64,000 nucleotides of DNA from Dallia pectoralis (taxonomy: Eukaryota > Chordata > Actinopteri > Esociformes > Umbridae). The stretch spans positions 12,101,324 to 12,165,323 of the forward strand of contig CM055747.1 in assembly GCA_029465975.1 (NCBI GenBank), given 5' to 3'. This document shows positions 11,936 through 25,000 of the stretch, piece after piece; position 1 is the first letter of the stretch, and each line of letters begins with the position of its first letter. A program made the position numbers and the translations under genes. The notes under the pieces were generated by a model. The model made no database searches. It was not told the origin of the DNA and saw nothing but the letters and a program-made list of their open reading frames with translations.

Positions 11936-12369
11936 AACAGTAATTCAATAAAAAAAGTCCAAATGGAAGAAATGTCATTGGCGACAAAAGGAAATCCAGT
12001 GAAGTGCTTACTCATCTGATAAAACCATCCGGCACCAAATTCCACACTTTGAACATTAGTACTTAAAGATATTGCCTTCTAGAATGAGTTGCAAATTATA
12101 TGAAACAATTTTAGCGCAAAGCAACAAGCAGAAGAGATCGCTGGATTGTTTTTTTTACCTGCGACAATTTCAAAGCTATACTTTGTAGCCAGAACACTGC
12201 CAGTTGGTGATCAAGCCCTTCTCTAGATATTATTCTAGGAAAATAAATTACCTTTTTTAGTGCTGTTCCTCATATACAAACCGCTTTTCGGTCTTCCAAA
12301 GCATTTACTCTCTTAAACTTGGTTAATTTCTTCAAATATCTAAACACAATGATGTTTACCTTGGCGAAA

Positions 12370-12450
12370 ATTTGTAACGCGGAAAATGTAAAATTAGCAT
12401 TGCGGCTAGCGTAAAATTAGCATCACGGCTAGCGTAAAATTAGCACTGCA
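12370..12450 (+). repeat. Short tandem repeat, three copies of about 27 bp
   Basis: The segment GTAAAATTAGCATNNCGGCTAGC recurs at about 12388, 12415 and 12435 with small differences. Confidence 0.6.
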
Positions 12451-13010
12451 GTGTTGATGTCTAAGCAAAAGCTGCTACAACTGCCATCACAAAAGTTTGA
12501 CGTTTTAATATTGAGAGAGTACTACTTAGATTATGGTTGCACTTATTGTTTGCACATAAAAAATAAGACTAAGAAAATGCTGTGTTACTTATTTTTGTTA
12601 TTTATACTGTATTTATTTTTTTATGTTGGATTTGTGGAAAGGAGTTCAGTAAGAAACCAGGAGAGAAGCCAGTCAGCTGAATTTGTGGCAAATACTTTCC
12701 ATGCTTGCATGTTGTTCTGTCTTGTCTTATGATAATTCATACTCAGAATGTATGCAGCTGTATTGTTTAGAATTTTGTTTCTTTCAGTCGAATAAAATCC
12801 AATATTTCCATTCATATATTTTGTCATTGAAGATTTCTTAAAACTTTTGTTAAAATATCGTCTCGATCTCGGGAACTCAATTCCGTGTATCGTTTCGTCT
12901 CGTGAGCCGAGTGTATCGTCACATTCATTTTCCTGTAATTATTTTGTCACTGTGGCCAAAAAAGTTATAATAACCTGTTTGAAATGAAAGTGTTTCTTAT
13001 GTTCCCTCAG

Positions 13011-13078
13011 GTAATCCAGTCATTGTAGGAATGAGCATTAACATCGCAAGCATTGACTCCATCTCAGAAGTGAACATG
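13011..13078 (+). CDS. gabrb4: gabrb exon 3 (68 bp), N-terminal extracellular
   Basis: The acceptor is TTCCCTCAG and the donor is GTGAGT. The exon starts with the last two bases of a Gly codon and reads NPVIVGMSINIASIDSISEV-NM, the beta-family VG-M-I-ASID-SEVNM block. The length equals the canonical 68 bp. Confidence 0.95.
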
Positions 13079-16000
13079 GTGAGTTTCAAAATCCCTTCAA
13101 TTGAGTTAGCATATGATGTATATCAAGGTTTCCATTTTTATGTATTTATATTTCAAAAAACACCATATGGGTGATTTACTTCCTTGAAGTATTTGCAATG
13201 CAATCACAATTCTTTCAATCACGCCTTTGCAAACTGATAGACATGTTGTGCATCTGGTTTACTTGATTATATTAAGTATTTAGCTTGTGTTCAGTAGAGA
13301 GTACGGATAAATCAGACTCAGTCATGTGTGTTTTAAACAAGACAATGTTGCTGGTGTCTCAGCAATGACATCATTCTGTCTCTCTGCTCACGCATGCATT
13401 TTAGTTCATTGTATTTAATGTGGCAAAATCTCACTCAGAGTTCAGGGCCGTCCCCCCACAAGCCAGATGCGCTCTGCTGTTTTGTTTAGGGTTTGTTCTG
13501 CCTGCCATTTAGAGTCTTCTGGTTCAGTCTTAAGCAAAAGCAGATTAGAGGTTACTTAGAGGTTACTCAGATGCAGATGTTTTCTTATTTATTTCTTTAC
13601 TATTGAAGTTATTGCATAGATGTGTTTTCTAAGCCAGTGTTTATAGAGACACAGCTAGTTGGACCTCATGCTGATAAACTCAACTATGTCTACTACTGTA
13701 TTTCTTGCAGCAAAAATTAGTTATGTGTTTTAAATTTTTTGTTCAACCTGCCTACAGCCATCGCCAACAAAAATCACAAAACATTGTTTCACGGGATTTT
13801 TTGCAATTAAACCTTGCAAAACATCGTTTTTGTTTTTTCACAGTGCCAGAAAATGAGAATGTAGGCCATTTTATGTTCAGTTGAATAACCCCTCATATAA
13901 GCACTTAGTCCTCTTATAAAATGTGATGTACATTATAACTCTGTTTTATTTTAGGACAATAAAAATTTTAAGTCAATGATGTTTTTAGTAAAAATGAAAA
14001 AAGCACTGGACCGTTATCGGAGGACGTATTAAACTTAACTTGGCCTCTAAATCACTTGCCTGTCTATCCTCTCCATTTTGTTTAAGTATCCCAGCGAATG
14101 TCATGATGCTTTTTAGGACACCTCACACATACTGATGAAAATAATGATTATTATTATACGTAGTCTCACATTTCTAATAATTCCCAACCGTGTTGTGTTT
14201 TGTAGAAATTAACATTTGTTCCCCAAATTTTTAACACGACCTTGACTAAGATTACGGCTAAGAAAATGCAATTTTTTCCACCAACTTGTTTTTATAGCTC
14301 ACAATAAACAAGGCTATTGTAGATTTATTCATTAAAGAGCTCAGTATTTAATCATGTCATAACAAAAACAGGAAAAAGCTGAACTATTTGCTAACCAACT
14401 TGCCAAAAGCCATTCAACCATGTTCTACTTTAGCAGAGTGCATATTTTGGTGTGTCATTCATCTACATTCTCTTAATAGTAAATTATACACTTAAAAACA
14501 AAAATAACATTGGTTTTTAAATAATTTACATATTGCCTTGAATTGAAGTATTTTGGAAACAAATTATTTAAATTAGCATAGAGACGATAAGACAACTGAC
14601 GTAGTTGATGCTTTAATTAATGCAAAAATGCTTTCTTTTCTCAACCTTAATACTGTGTGTCCCCTTCTCCACAGGATTACACCATCACAATGTATTTCCA
14701 GCAAAGTTGGCGAGACAAGCGGTTGGCATACGCTGAGCTGCCCCTCAACCTGACTCTGGATAATCGCGTTGCAGACCAGCTGTGGCTCCCAGACACCTAC
14801 TTCCTCAACGACAAGAAGTCTTTCCTTCATGGCGTGACAGTAAAGAATCGCATGATTCGACTGCATCCTGATGGCACTGTGTTATACGGACTCAGGTAAA
14901 GATAACTCTCATTGTAATGTCACTGTAACTAACCTGGTTAAAGCCTGAAACATGTGAAGAAGTAGGACTGTGTTTATATAGTATTACAATGTTGATTTGA
15001 AGAAAGACACAGTGATTATTATTTGTGAAATTGAAACATTGTGGCCTTTTGCAAATCACTTCTCAGCCACCATACCTTGTAAAGGGATAGCACATCTATC
15101 CCACTCAGGCATTGAGAGTTAAGTCAGAGAAATTATTCAATCATTTTTACAGAGAACTTATTGAAGAAAAAAAATATGACATCATATTTTATATGTTTCA
15201 GCCTTTACGTGAACAAAAGCAGCACTTTTAATAAATGTGGGTAGACAGTGAATATTCACTATACGCTATATTCACTATATTCTGTGGATTATAAAAGCTG
15301 AGTATTTGATGCGGCATTTGGAGTTAGAAGTTTTTCTTAAAATTGTCTTGGAAGCAGATCTGCCCTGAAGGCAGTGGTTTACTAAATGGAGAGGGAGGAG
15401 CTTGTGATCCAAATATGATATCAAACAATTGAAGTTATTACTGAAACAGTTTGTGACTGAACTCGGAAGATTCGTTTTGCAGACCAAACAGTTTATTTGG
15501 CATTTTTAACATTACCATTGTGTATAGGTCTATAAAATGTCAATGGCAAACCTGAAACAATTACAAATACAACTATTTACTTGACTATGTGTATATTGAA
15601 GATTGCCAATATACTGAAATTATATATTGGCATACTGCGTTGATGTAGGTGGCGGAAGGATGGAGCCAGACAACTCACGGAAAATACTCTTAGTGTCCCT
15701 TTTAATTCAGTACGGAAAACCCGTAGTACTTGCTTAAAGCCCGCAGGCAAAGTAGAGGGTGCGACGCAGCGCACAAACTGCCACAAACTCCTCGCAAGGA
15801 GGTATAATCAAGAATCACCGAGCTCACACAGAGACCCGGGCTGCACAGAGAACACGTAACATATAACAATTCCACACAAAGACAACCAATACAAAGGGAG
15901 CTTATATAGACCTCTAATGAGGTAATGGACACCAGGTGTAGTGATGACAAGACTGAACAAGGTGTGCAGGGAGGCGGAGATTCGGTGACGACTAATAGGC

Positions 16001-19000
16001 CGGGGAGGACGACCGCCGAATACCGCCCGCAGGTGGAGCTGCCGCTTCTCCCGTAGGAGTCATGACAGTATCCCCCACCGGCTCCGGCAGCGCGTCGACC
16101 CCGACCTCGGGGCCGACACGGAGGACGAGGAGCTGGACGATCAGGGCGCCGACGATGGAACTCCCGTCGTAGTTCTGGGTCCAGAATGTCCCTCGCCGGC
16201 ACCCAACATCGCTCCTCCGGGCCATACCCCTCCCACTCCACCAGATACTGAACGCCCCCCCGACGTCTAGAGTCGATGACGTTGTTAACCCTGTACGCCG
16301 GGACCCCCTCGATGTCCAGGGGGGGCCGGGGGGTCTCCAGTACCCTAGATCGCTGGAGGGGACCAGCCACCACCGGCCTGAGGAGAGAAACATGAAACGA
16401 GGGATTAATGCGATAGTCAGGTGGCAGCTGCAATCGATAAGTCACCTCGTTAACTCTCCCCAGGACTTTAAATGGCCCCACAAACCGCGGACCCAACTTC
16501 CGGCAGGGCAGGCGGACGGGAAGGTTCCGGGTCGAGAGCCAGACCCGATCCCCCGGGGTGTAAACGGGCACGTCACTGCGCCTCCTGTCAGCGGCTGCCT
16601 TTTGGCGCTGTCCAGCGTGCTGAAGGTGAACGTGTGTGGCGTCCCACGTCTCCTCAGCCCACCTGAACCAGTCGTCCACTGCCGGTACCCCGGTGTCAGG
16701 CTGGCTCTGCTGCCACGGTGCCAGGACCGGCTGGTAACCTAAAACACACTGAAAAGGTGTTAGCTGGGTAGAGGAGTGACGGAGTGAGTTCTGGGCATAC
16801 TCGGCCCACGGCAGAAACTCCGCCCACTCCCCCGGCCGGTCCTGACAATAAGACCTTAGGAACCTCCCCAGATCCTGGTTAACCCTTTCCACCTGCCCAT
16901 TCGCTTCGGGGTGGTACCCGGAGGTCAAACTGACGGAGACCCCCAAGCGCTTCATGAACGCCCTCCATACACTGGACGTGAACTGGGGGCCTCGATCTGA
17001 CACAATGTCCTCCGGAACCCCGTAGTGCCGGAAGACGTGTGTAAATAGGGCCTCGGCGGTCTGCAGGGCCGTAGGGAGACCTCCCAGAGGCAGGAAGCGG
17101 CAGGCCTTTGAAAACCGGTCCACGACGACCAGGACCGTAGTATAACCTTGAGAGAGAGGGAGGTCAGTCACAAAATCAATACTTAAATGAGACCATGGTC
17201 GCCGCGGAATGGGCGAAGGATGAAGCTTACCTGCCGGAAGGTGTCTAGGTGCCTTACACTGGGCACACACGGAACACGAAGACACGTACAACCTCACATC
17301 CTTGGCCAAACCAGGCCACCAATACTTATTGGTAAGGCAACGCACTGTCCGACCAATACCTGGGTGGCCCGATGACACCGATGTGTGGGCCCAGCAGATG
17401 AGACGGTCGCGAACATCCAGCGGTACGTAAACGCGCCCCTCCGGACACTGAGGAGGAGATGGTTCCACTCGTAACGCACGCTGGATGTCCGCATCTACCT
17501 CCCACATCACCGGCGCCACTATACAAGAAGCAGGAAGAATAGGTGAGTTATCCACCTGCCTCTCATGTGTGTCATACAGTCTAGACAGCGCATCGGCCTT
17601 GACGTTTTTTGTACCCGGGATGTACGATAGGGTGAAATCGAACCGGGTAAAAAAAAAGCGCCCACCTGGCCTGACGAGGGTTAAGCCTCCTCGCAGCCCG
17701 TATGTACTCCAGGTTACGGTGGTCAGTCCAGACTACAAACGGGTGTTTCGCTCCCTCGAGCCAGTGTCTCCACTCTGTCAGCGCTCTGACTACCGCTAAC
17801 AGCTCCCTATCACCTACGTCATAGTTTTGTTCCGCCGCACTGAGCTTCCGCGAGTAGAACGCACAGGGACGTACTTTGGAGGGTGTGCCCGAACCCTGAG
17901 ACAGTACCGCACCTATCCCAACTTCCAATGCATCCACCTCCACTATGAACGGATGTGATGGATCAGGGTGAGCCAAAACCTGCGCAGATGTGAACAGCGT
18001 TTTCAACGTACTGAATGCGCAGTCCGTCTCGTTCGTCCAACAAATGCGAGACGGCCCCCCCTTCAACAATGATGTAATGGGAGCTGCTACCTTGCCAAAA
18101 TTCTTGATGAATCGGCGATAGAAGTTGGCGAATCCCATGAACCTCTGTACCGCCTTAACCATGGTTGGAACCGGCCAATTACGCACGGCCGCCACGCGAT
18201 CAACCTCCATCTCCACCCCCCCCGTGGTTATGTGGAACCCAAGAAAGGAGACTGCTCGCTGAAAAAACAGACAGTGTTCTTACCTTCCTTGTCACAGGAG
18301 TGTCAGACCCCCTTTCTCCGGGTTTTGAGACTCGCTGGTAGCAATGGGAGGCAGAGTGCCCTTTCCTGCCACAAAAGGTGCACTCCCGAGGCCGCGCGGT
18401 CCCCCCGGACGCGGCGCCTCCCACCTCCATAGGCTCGGGAGCGACAGCTGAGCTGGACGGGACGAAGGGGACGGGCCCGGACCGTCCGCGAGTAATAAGG
18501 AGATTATCCATTTGTATGGCTAGCTCGACTACCTCCTCGAAGGAGAGGCCAGCGTCCTTACAGGCCATCTCCTTACGGACGTCCGGGTTCAACCGTACCC
18601 GAAAGATGTCACTATAGGCCCGTTCGTTCCACCCAGCTCCCGCGGCCAGGGTCCTGAACTCCAGCGCGAACTCCTGCACGCTCCTCTTCCCCTGCCTCAG
18701 GAGAGCAAGACGCTCGCCAGCCGCCCTTCCTTCGGGCGGCTGATCGAACACTGAACGGAAGTACGTGGCGAACGCACCTTAGTCACTCAGGAAAGGCCCC
18801 CTCTCCGACCAGATGGCGTTGGCCCAAGCGAGGGCCTTCCCCGAGAGGCAGGTGATGAGGGCGGCAACCTTCTGTCGCTCGGAGGGCGCTGGGTTCAGGT
18901 CCTCAAAATACAGCTCAAGCTGGAGGAGGAAACCCTGGCAGCGGTCTGCCGCTCCGTCATATGCCGCGGGTCGCTGTAACTTCAGCACCTGACTAGCCTA

Positions 19001-22000
19001 CAACTAGCCTACAACAGCCCTACAACTAGCCTACAACTGGCCTACAACAGCCCTACAACTAGCCTACAACTAGCCTACAACTGGCCTACAACAGGCCTAC
19101 AACTAGCCTACAACAGCCCTACAACTAGCCTACAACTGGCCTACAACAGGCCTACAACAGGCCTACAACTAGCCTACAACTAGCCTACAATAGCCCTACA
19201 ACTAGCCTACAACTAGCCTACAACAGCCCTACAACTAGCCTACAACAGCCCTACAACAGGCCTACAACCAGCCTGCAACAGGCCTACAACCAGCCTAAAA
19301 CTAGCCTACAACAGGCCTACAACCAGCCTAAAACTAGTCTACAACAGGCCTACAACAGGCCTACAACTAGCCTACAACCAGCCTAAAACTAGCCTACAAC
19401 TAGCTTAAAACTAGTCCACATCTAGCCTACAACTAACCTAGATCATAAAACAGTGGTTGCCAACCAGGCGTATTTGAATCCGGAATTACATCTTAGATTA
19501 CTTTCACATTAATAAAGAATATGTGGGCTGAATTGTGACTCGTTGCATTTTCAATATTTTATTTTATTGTAATAGAAATAAGTGGGCTCAACAAATTATA
19601 TACTAATAACTGATTGGGACATGGAAGACAATGAATAAGACAGAGGATAAGTTTGTAAATGAATGGAAACCGGGAAATACGGGGTGAAGACATGTGTCCT
19701 TAACCTAACCGTAGCAGTAAGCCTACGTAAAAGTTAGCCGACCCATAGGAAATGTGGTTTACAAGTCAATTTCCGACGCAAACTATACTGCTCGCAACAT
19801 TAGTAGGCTATACCAGATTTATTTTATCGTTTTCAGATTTCAGATAGGACTTTTAGGGGAGTGTAGGCTACTATTTGCCTGAAAATTGCTGCAATCCAGC
19901 ATTGTCTTCAAGATTAAATGTTTGTAGTTCTTAAAGGAGGATCAGTTTGTTGACAAGCACTTAACTGCGTACATGTAGGCTAAGTGATTCTGCTTGTTTT
20001 GGACGTTAGAAATCATCAGAGATCATTAGTTAACATTGGCTGCTGATTACATTAATTCTGAGAGAAGAAATCAGGTGAAATTCCACTTTTCAGCTGTCAA
20101 CTGAAAACTGTTTGCTCATTACTGACGCTCGTCTAAATTAGTCTAAACATGTCTAGTTTCATTGCTTATAACTGGCCTTGTTTAGGCGAGCATTAGCAAT
20201 GTGGGTTAAATTACAGGCTCAAAATGTCCAGAAAAATTATATTATTGTTCTGTGAAATTAAGGCTATTCCATAGATAATTTGCCAAAAAAACTGAGGATC
20301 TTGTTCAACACTGTGTACTACTCGCTTTATAGAAAGAAAGAAAAAGCAATGCCATATTACACTGGCTGATAAAAAAAATATTAAACATTTTTTCATTATT
20401 AAAAACTAACACAGACTCTGGATTGTGGAAGATTGTGGAAGACAAACACACGTTTTAGGTGTTCTAATTACAAAGAAGAGCACTTCTGAATGCATTTCAA
20501 ATGCAAAGATGCCGCAGGAGTCATAACCTCATCTGTCAGGCATGGTGGTGGCAATATGATGGTCTGGGGGTGCTTTGTTGGTGGTAAAGTGGGAGATTTG
20601 TACAGGGATGTTGAAAAGGAAAGGCTTTCACACCATGTTGGCCGCGTACTATGTGGAAGCGCTTGATTTCCAGTTTCAATGGGACATTTACCCAAAGTGC
20701 AGCTGCAAACTACTGCAACAACTATAAAGGGTTAACCCGTTATCTGCTCTTCTGTATCAATGGGATTTGTCATCAGTCTAGTTGACGGATCTCAACCCTA
20801 TTGAGCTGTGTTCATATTTCGAAACTTATGTGATGTGTATTTTCATGGAGCGCAAGAACATTTGTGAACCCAAATCTTTGGAACGCTAGTGTACGTTACG
20901 AAAAAAAGTACTTTTTAAAATTGGTTTGTTTCAATTAACTCTTTTTGGCAATAGTGGCGTCAGACGTCCAGAAAGACAGTCCGTGATCTTCGGGTTATAT
21001 TACGCTACGGCCCTGTCACGAATGCTCCGGCGTAGTGTGGTGAAAGCCATTGCAGAGTCGTAGGAACCGTTCAAAATAAGGTTTATTGTGAAGTTGAACA
21101 CAAAACAAACCGATAACGGCGAAAATCCTATACTGTTAAACTGAAAGTAAAAGTGCGCATATCGCGTCTTAACACAAATACGTTCCTTAATAACAGTCCG
21201 ATATACACCAGCACTCACCTCTATAATACAGTGACATTCAAACAATGATAAGCACCGAGGTGACTTCCTAGAAAACCTTTATAGCCCGAACTAATGACAA
21301 CATTACACCCAGCTGTGAACTAGAAACCAGGAAGTGGAACACCCGAAACCAGACGGTGCAGTACCCAACAAACACCACACGTTACAGTACCCCCCATTTA
21401 ACGGCTAGCTCCCAGATAGCCAAACTAACATCAAAGAACACAAGGGAGCAACAGGAGAAGACCCACAGTCAACCCCAAAGGGTCAGTCCAGGACCACCGG
21501 TCCAGACCTGAATAGGCCACGGTAGCCGACAGCCATCTCGAGCGGCTGAGAGGCCGCCAGTTTGAGCAGCTGAGGGTGCGTCGTGGCGGCGGCCATCGTG
21601 GGCGACGTGGCGGAGGCCATCGTGGGCGACGTGGCGGAGGCCATCGTGGGCGACGTGGCGGAGGCCATCGTGGGCGACGTGGCAGAGGCCATCGTGGGCG
21701 ACGTGGCGGAGGCCATCGTTGGCGACGTGGCGGCGGCCATCGTGAGCGTAATCGTGGCGGCGGCCATCGTGAGCGTAGTCGTGGCGGCGGCCATCGTGAG
21801 CGTAGTCGTGGCGGCGGCCATCGTGGCGTAGTCGTGGCGGCGGCCATCGTGGCGTAGTCGTGGCGGCGGCCATCGTGAGCGTCGTCGTGGCGGAGGCCAT
21901 CGTGAGCGTCGTCGTGGCGGCGGCCATCGTGAGCGTCGTCGTGGCGGCGGCCCTCGTGGCGTCGTCGTGGCGGCGGCCATCGTGGCGTCGTCGTGGCGGC

Positions 22001-25000
22001 GGCCATCGTGAGCGTAGTCGTGGCGGCGGCCATCGTGAGCGTCGTCGTGGCGGCGGCCATCGTGAGCGTCGTCGTGGCGGCGGCCATCGTGAGCGTCGTC
22101 GTGGCGGCGGCCATCGTGAGCGTAGCCGTGGCGGCGGCCATCGTGAGCGTAGTCGTGGCGGCGGCCATCGTGAGCGTAGTCGTGGCGGCGGCCATCGTGA
22201 GCGTAGTCGTGGCGGCGGCCATCGTGAGCGTAGTCGTGGCGGCGGCCATCGTGAGCGTCGTCGTGACGGCAACAGCCATCTTGGGCGCTGGCGTGACGGC
22301 GGCAGCCATCTTGAGCGCTGTCGTGACGGCAACAGCCATCTTGAGCGCTGGCGGGACGGCGGGAGCCATCGTGGACGCTGGCGAGACGGCGGCAGCCATC
22401 TTGGGCGCTGGCGTGACGGCGGGAGCCATCGTGGACGCTGGCGTGACGGCGGCAGCCATCTTGGGCGCTGGCGGGACGACGGCAGCCATCTTGAGCGCTG
22501 GCGTGACGGCAACAGCCATCTTGAGCGCTGGCGGGACGGCGGGAGCCATCGTGGACGCTGGCGAGACGGCGGGAGCCATCGTGGGCGCTGGCGTGACGGC
22601 AACAGCCATCTTGAGCGCCGGCGGGACGACGGCAGCCATCTTGAGCGCTGGCGTGACGGCAACAGCCATCTTGAGCGCTGGCGGAACGGCGGGAGCCATC
22701 GTGGACGCTGGCGTGACGGCGGGAGCCATCTTGGGCGCTGGCGTGACGGCGGCAGCCATCTTGGGCGCTGGCGGGACGACGGCAGCCATCTTGGGCGCTG
22801 GCGTGACAGCAACAGCCATCTTGGGCGCTGGCGTGACGGCAACAGCCATCTTGGGCGCTGGCGTGACGGCAACAGCCATCTTGGGCGCTGGCGTGACGGC
22901 GGGGACCATCGTGGACGCTGGCGTGACGGCGGCAGCCATCTTGGGCGCTGGCGTGACGGCGGGAGCCATCTTGGGCGCTGGCGTGACGGCGGCAGCCATC
23001 TTGGGCGCTGGCGTGACGGCGGGGACCATCGTGGACGCTGGCGTGACGGCGGCAGCCATCTTGGGCGCTGGCGTGGCGACGGCAGCCATCTTGAGCACAG
23101 GCGTAGCTGAGGCCATCTCGGGCACAGGCGTAGCTGAAGCCATCTCGGGCGCAGGCGTAGCTGAGGCCATCTCGGGCGCAGGCGTAGCTGAGGCCATCTC
23201 GGGCGCAGGCGTAGCTGAGGCCATCTCGGGCACAGGCGTAGCTGAGGCCATCTCGGGCACAGGCGTAGCTGAAGCCATCTCGGGCGCAGGCGTAGCGGCC
23301 ATCTCGGGCGCAGGCGTAGCGGCCATCTCGGGCGCTGGCGTGGCGGAGGCGATCTCTGGCGTCAGATCTTGAAAGTCCAGCCATGCCTTCCACCACGCCC
23401 TAATGACAGCCGGGGGCTGCTTATGTAACCCCTCCGGGGATTTCTCTGTCCCGGAGGTAGGTGGTCGGAAAGGGTCTTCCCACGGCGGGGGTAGTGGCTG
23501 TAGCTCCAGGGCTCTTGCTGGCCCTGGCTGCAGCCCCGGAACAGTGGGCGGTGTCTTCTGCCCGCCCCAGCCGACGTCCGATGTTGCGGGGACTAGTCGA
23601 CTGAGGACGGGATCCCATAGCAGGGCGTCTTCCAGGGAGTCCTCCTCCACTCGCTCGTAGACTGCCTCCTCATCATCCGAGGAGAGGGAGTCGGACCCCC
23701 AATCACCCTGCCAGGTGTAGCGCTGCTCCTGCTGCTCCGTGGGTTGACGGTGAGCTTCATACCTCGGAGCGCTATAGCTTGCCCCTCCGAGGAATCCACT
23801 CACCGTCCGGCTCTGCGGGCTTCTTGGGTGGCTTATCATTCTGTCACGAATGCTCCGGCGTAGTGTGGTGAAAGCCATTGCAGAGTCGTAGGAACCGTTC
23901 AAAATAAGGTTTATTGTGAAGTTGAACACAAAACAAACCGATAACGGCGAAAATCCTATACTGTTAAACTGAAAGTAAAAGTGCGCATATCGCGTCTTAA
24001 CACAAATACGTTCCTTAATAACAGTCCGATATACACCAGCACTCACCTCTATAATACAGTGACATTCAAACAATGATAAGCACCGAGGTGACTTCCTAGA
24101 AAACCTTTATAGCCCGAACTAATGACAACATTACACCCAGCTGTGAACTAGAAACCAGGAAGTGGAACACCCGAAACCAGACGGTGCAGTACCCAACAAA
24201 CACCACACGTTACAGGCCCGTAATGTTTGTGGCTTTGTTCCGCAGGGCAGGTCCCATTTGGAAATGGTTCCTAGCTAAAAACAAATTCTGCTGCAGATGT
24301 TAATTATAGGATGCTTCCAGCTATATGCACAGCTGCTGCTGTGACGACTACATCACCATGGCGCTCTCTGCTCCATCTCTCCACAATCAGTGGGATGGCA
24401 TTTTGCTCCTGTCATGATCTTGCCCTTATTGTCTTGACGATTCAATATAGCTTAGGTAGGCCTCTGAAAATGATTCTATTTTCAAGAACGGGGGATGTGG
24501 GTGGGGGGTGGGGGGTGGGGGGGCGTTGCTCATGTTATTGTTCATTGATATGAGATAATATAATTGCATTATCAGAGTCTGCAGGAGGATAAGTCTTTTT
24601 AGCCAGTTGGCTAAACACTTTGTTAACACACTGAGTCACTCTCAGATTGTCCGTATGAAATGCTTCCTTCATTCCAAGTCCACCCACCAACCACAGGGAC
24701 ATATCTGTGACCGTCTCAGGGTAGATGCTTAAGGATCTGTCAGGCAGACTCTTATTAATGAAACAGTTTGATGATGATGTTCTGAAGTGAGCGGGGCAAA
24801 CTAACAGGCTGTCTCTTGGTGGAATGTGCTGTGGGAGAGAACGGTTGAAGTGGTAGCAACATCTCATGCTACCCAGAGGACATCAGCGTGTCCATCCTGT
24901 GTAATGCATACATTCAGGACTGTAGATCATATTCTTCTCCTCCTTACTGTAAACTCCACAAGGTCTATTTGTGTTCTGTATTCCTGCACTATTATTTGGG

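Larger units (their letters stand above)
15644..18990 (-). mobile_element. Ty3/gypsy chromodomain LTR retrotransposon, 5'-truncated and internally deleted
   Basis: It lies on the minus strand in intron 4. In the order of its own transcript it has a gag fragment, zinc knuckle, RT C-terminus with RNase H, integrase with a chromodomain, a purine tract (GGTGGGGGATAC) and the 3' LTR. The 5' LTR and gag start are missing; the element ends at an 11-bp tandem array near 18990. Protease and the catalytic part of RT are deleted between gag and RNase H (junction about 18250-18290). Frameshifts lie near 18755-18780, around a nine-A run at about 17650, and at the gag-pol junction. It cannot move on its own. 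The integrase order and chromodomain point to a fish chromovirus. Confidence 0.92.
21014..24214 (-). mobile_element. Young non-autonomous LTR retrotransposon, 3.2 kb, without pol
   Basis: Two 373-bp direct repeats (21014-21386 and 23842-24214) begin TGTCACG and end GTTACA; I read no difference between them. GGCCC flanks both sides (21009-21013 and 24215-24219), a clean 5-bp target duplication. On the minus strand a purine tract (AAATGGGGGGTAC) precedes the 3' LTR, which fixes the orientation; the same layout is seen in the gypsy copy at 15644. I could not assign a tRNA primer site next to the 5' LTR. The 2455-bp interior has no protease, RT, RNase H or integrase. Instead it holds one long open frame whose second half is tandem repeats. 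Identical LTRs imply very recent insertion, with enzymes supplied by another element. Confidence 0.93.

Noticed and set aside
12840..12925. ATCGTCTCGATCTCG/GTGTATCGTCACA sequence as a hAT-type terminus
   Set aside because: It resembles ends of dispersed fish repeats, but I found no partner end or target duplication in the window.
15275..15487. Small open frame upstream of the gypsy LTR as an extra exon
   Set aside because: No similarity and no phase-compatible splice sites; exons 4 and 5 join directly in the receptor family.
21860..23372. Plus-strand open frames of about 416 and 459 codons inside the LTR element
   Set aside because: They are antisense shadows of the repeat arrays. The orientation of the element is fixed as minus by its purine tract.
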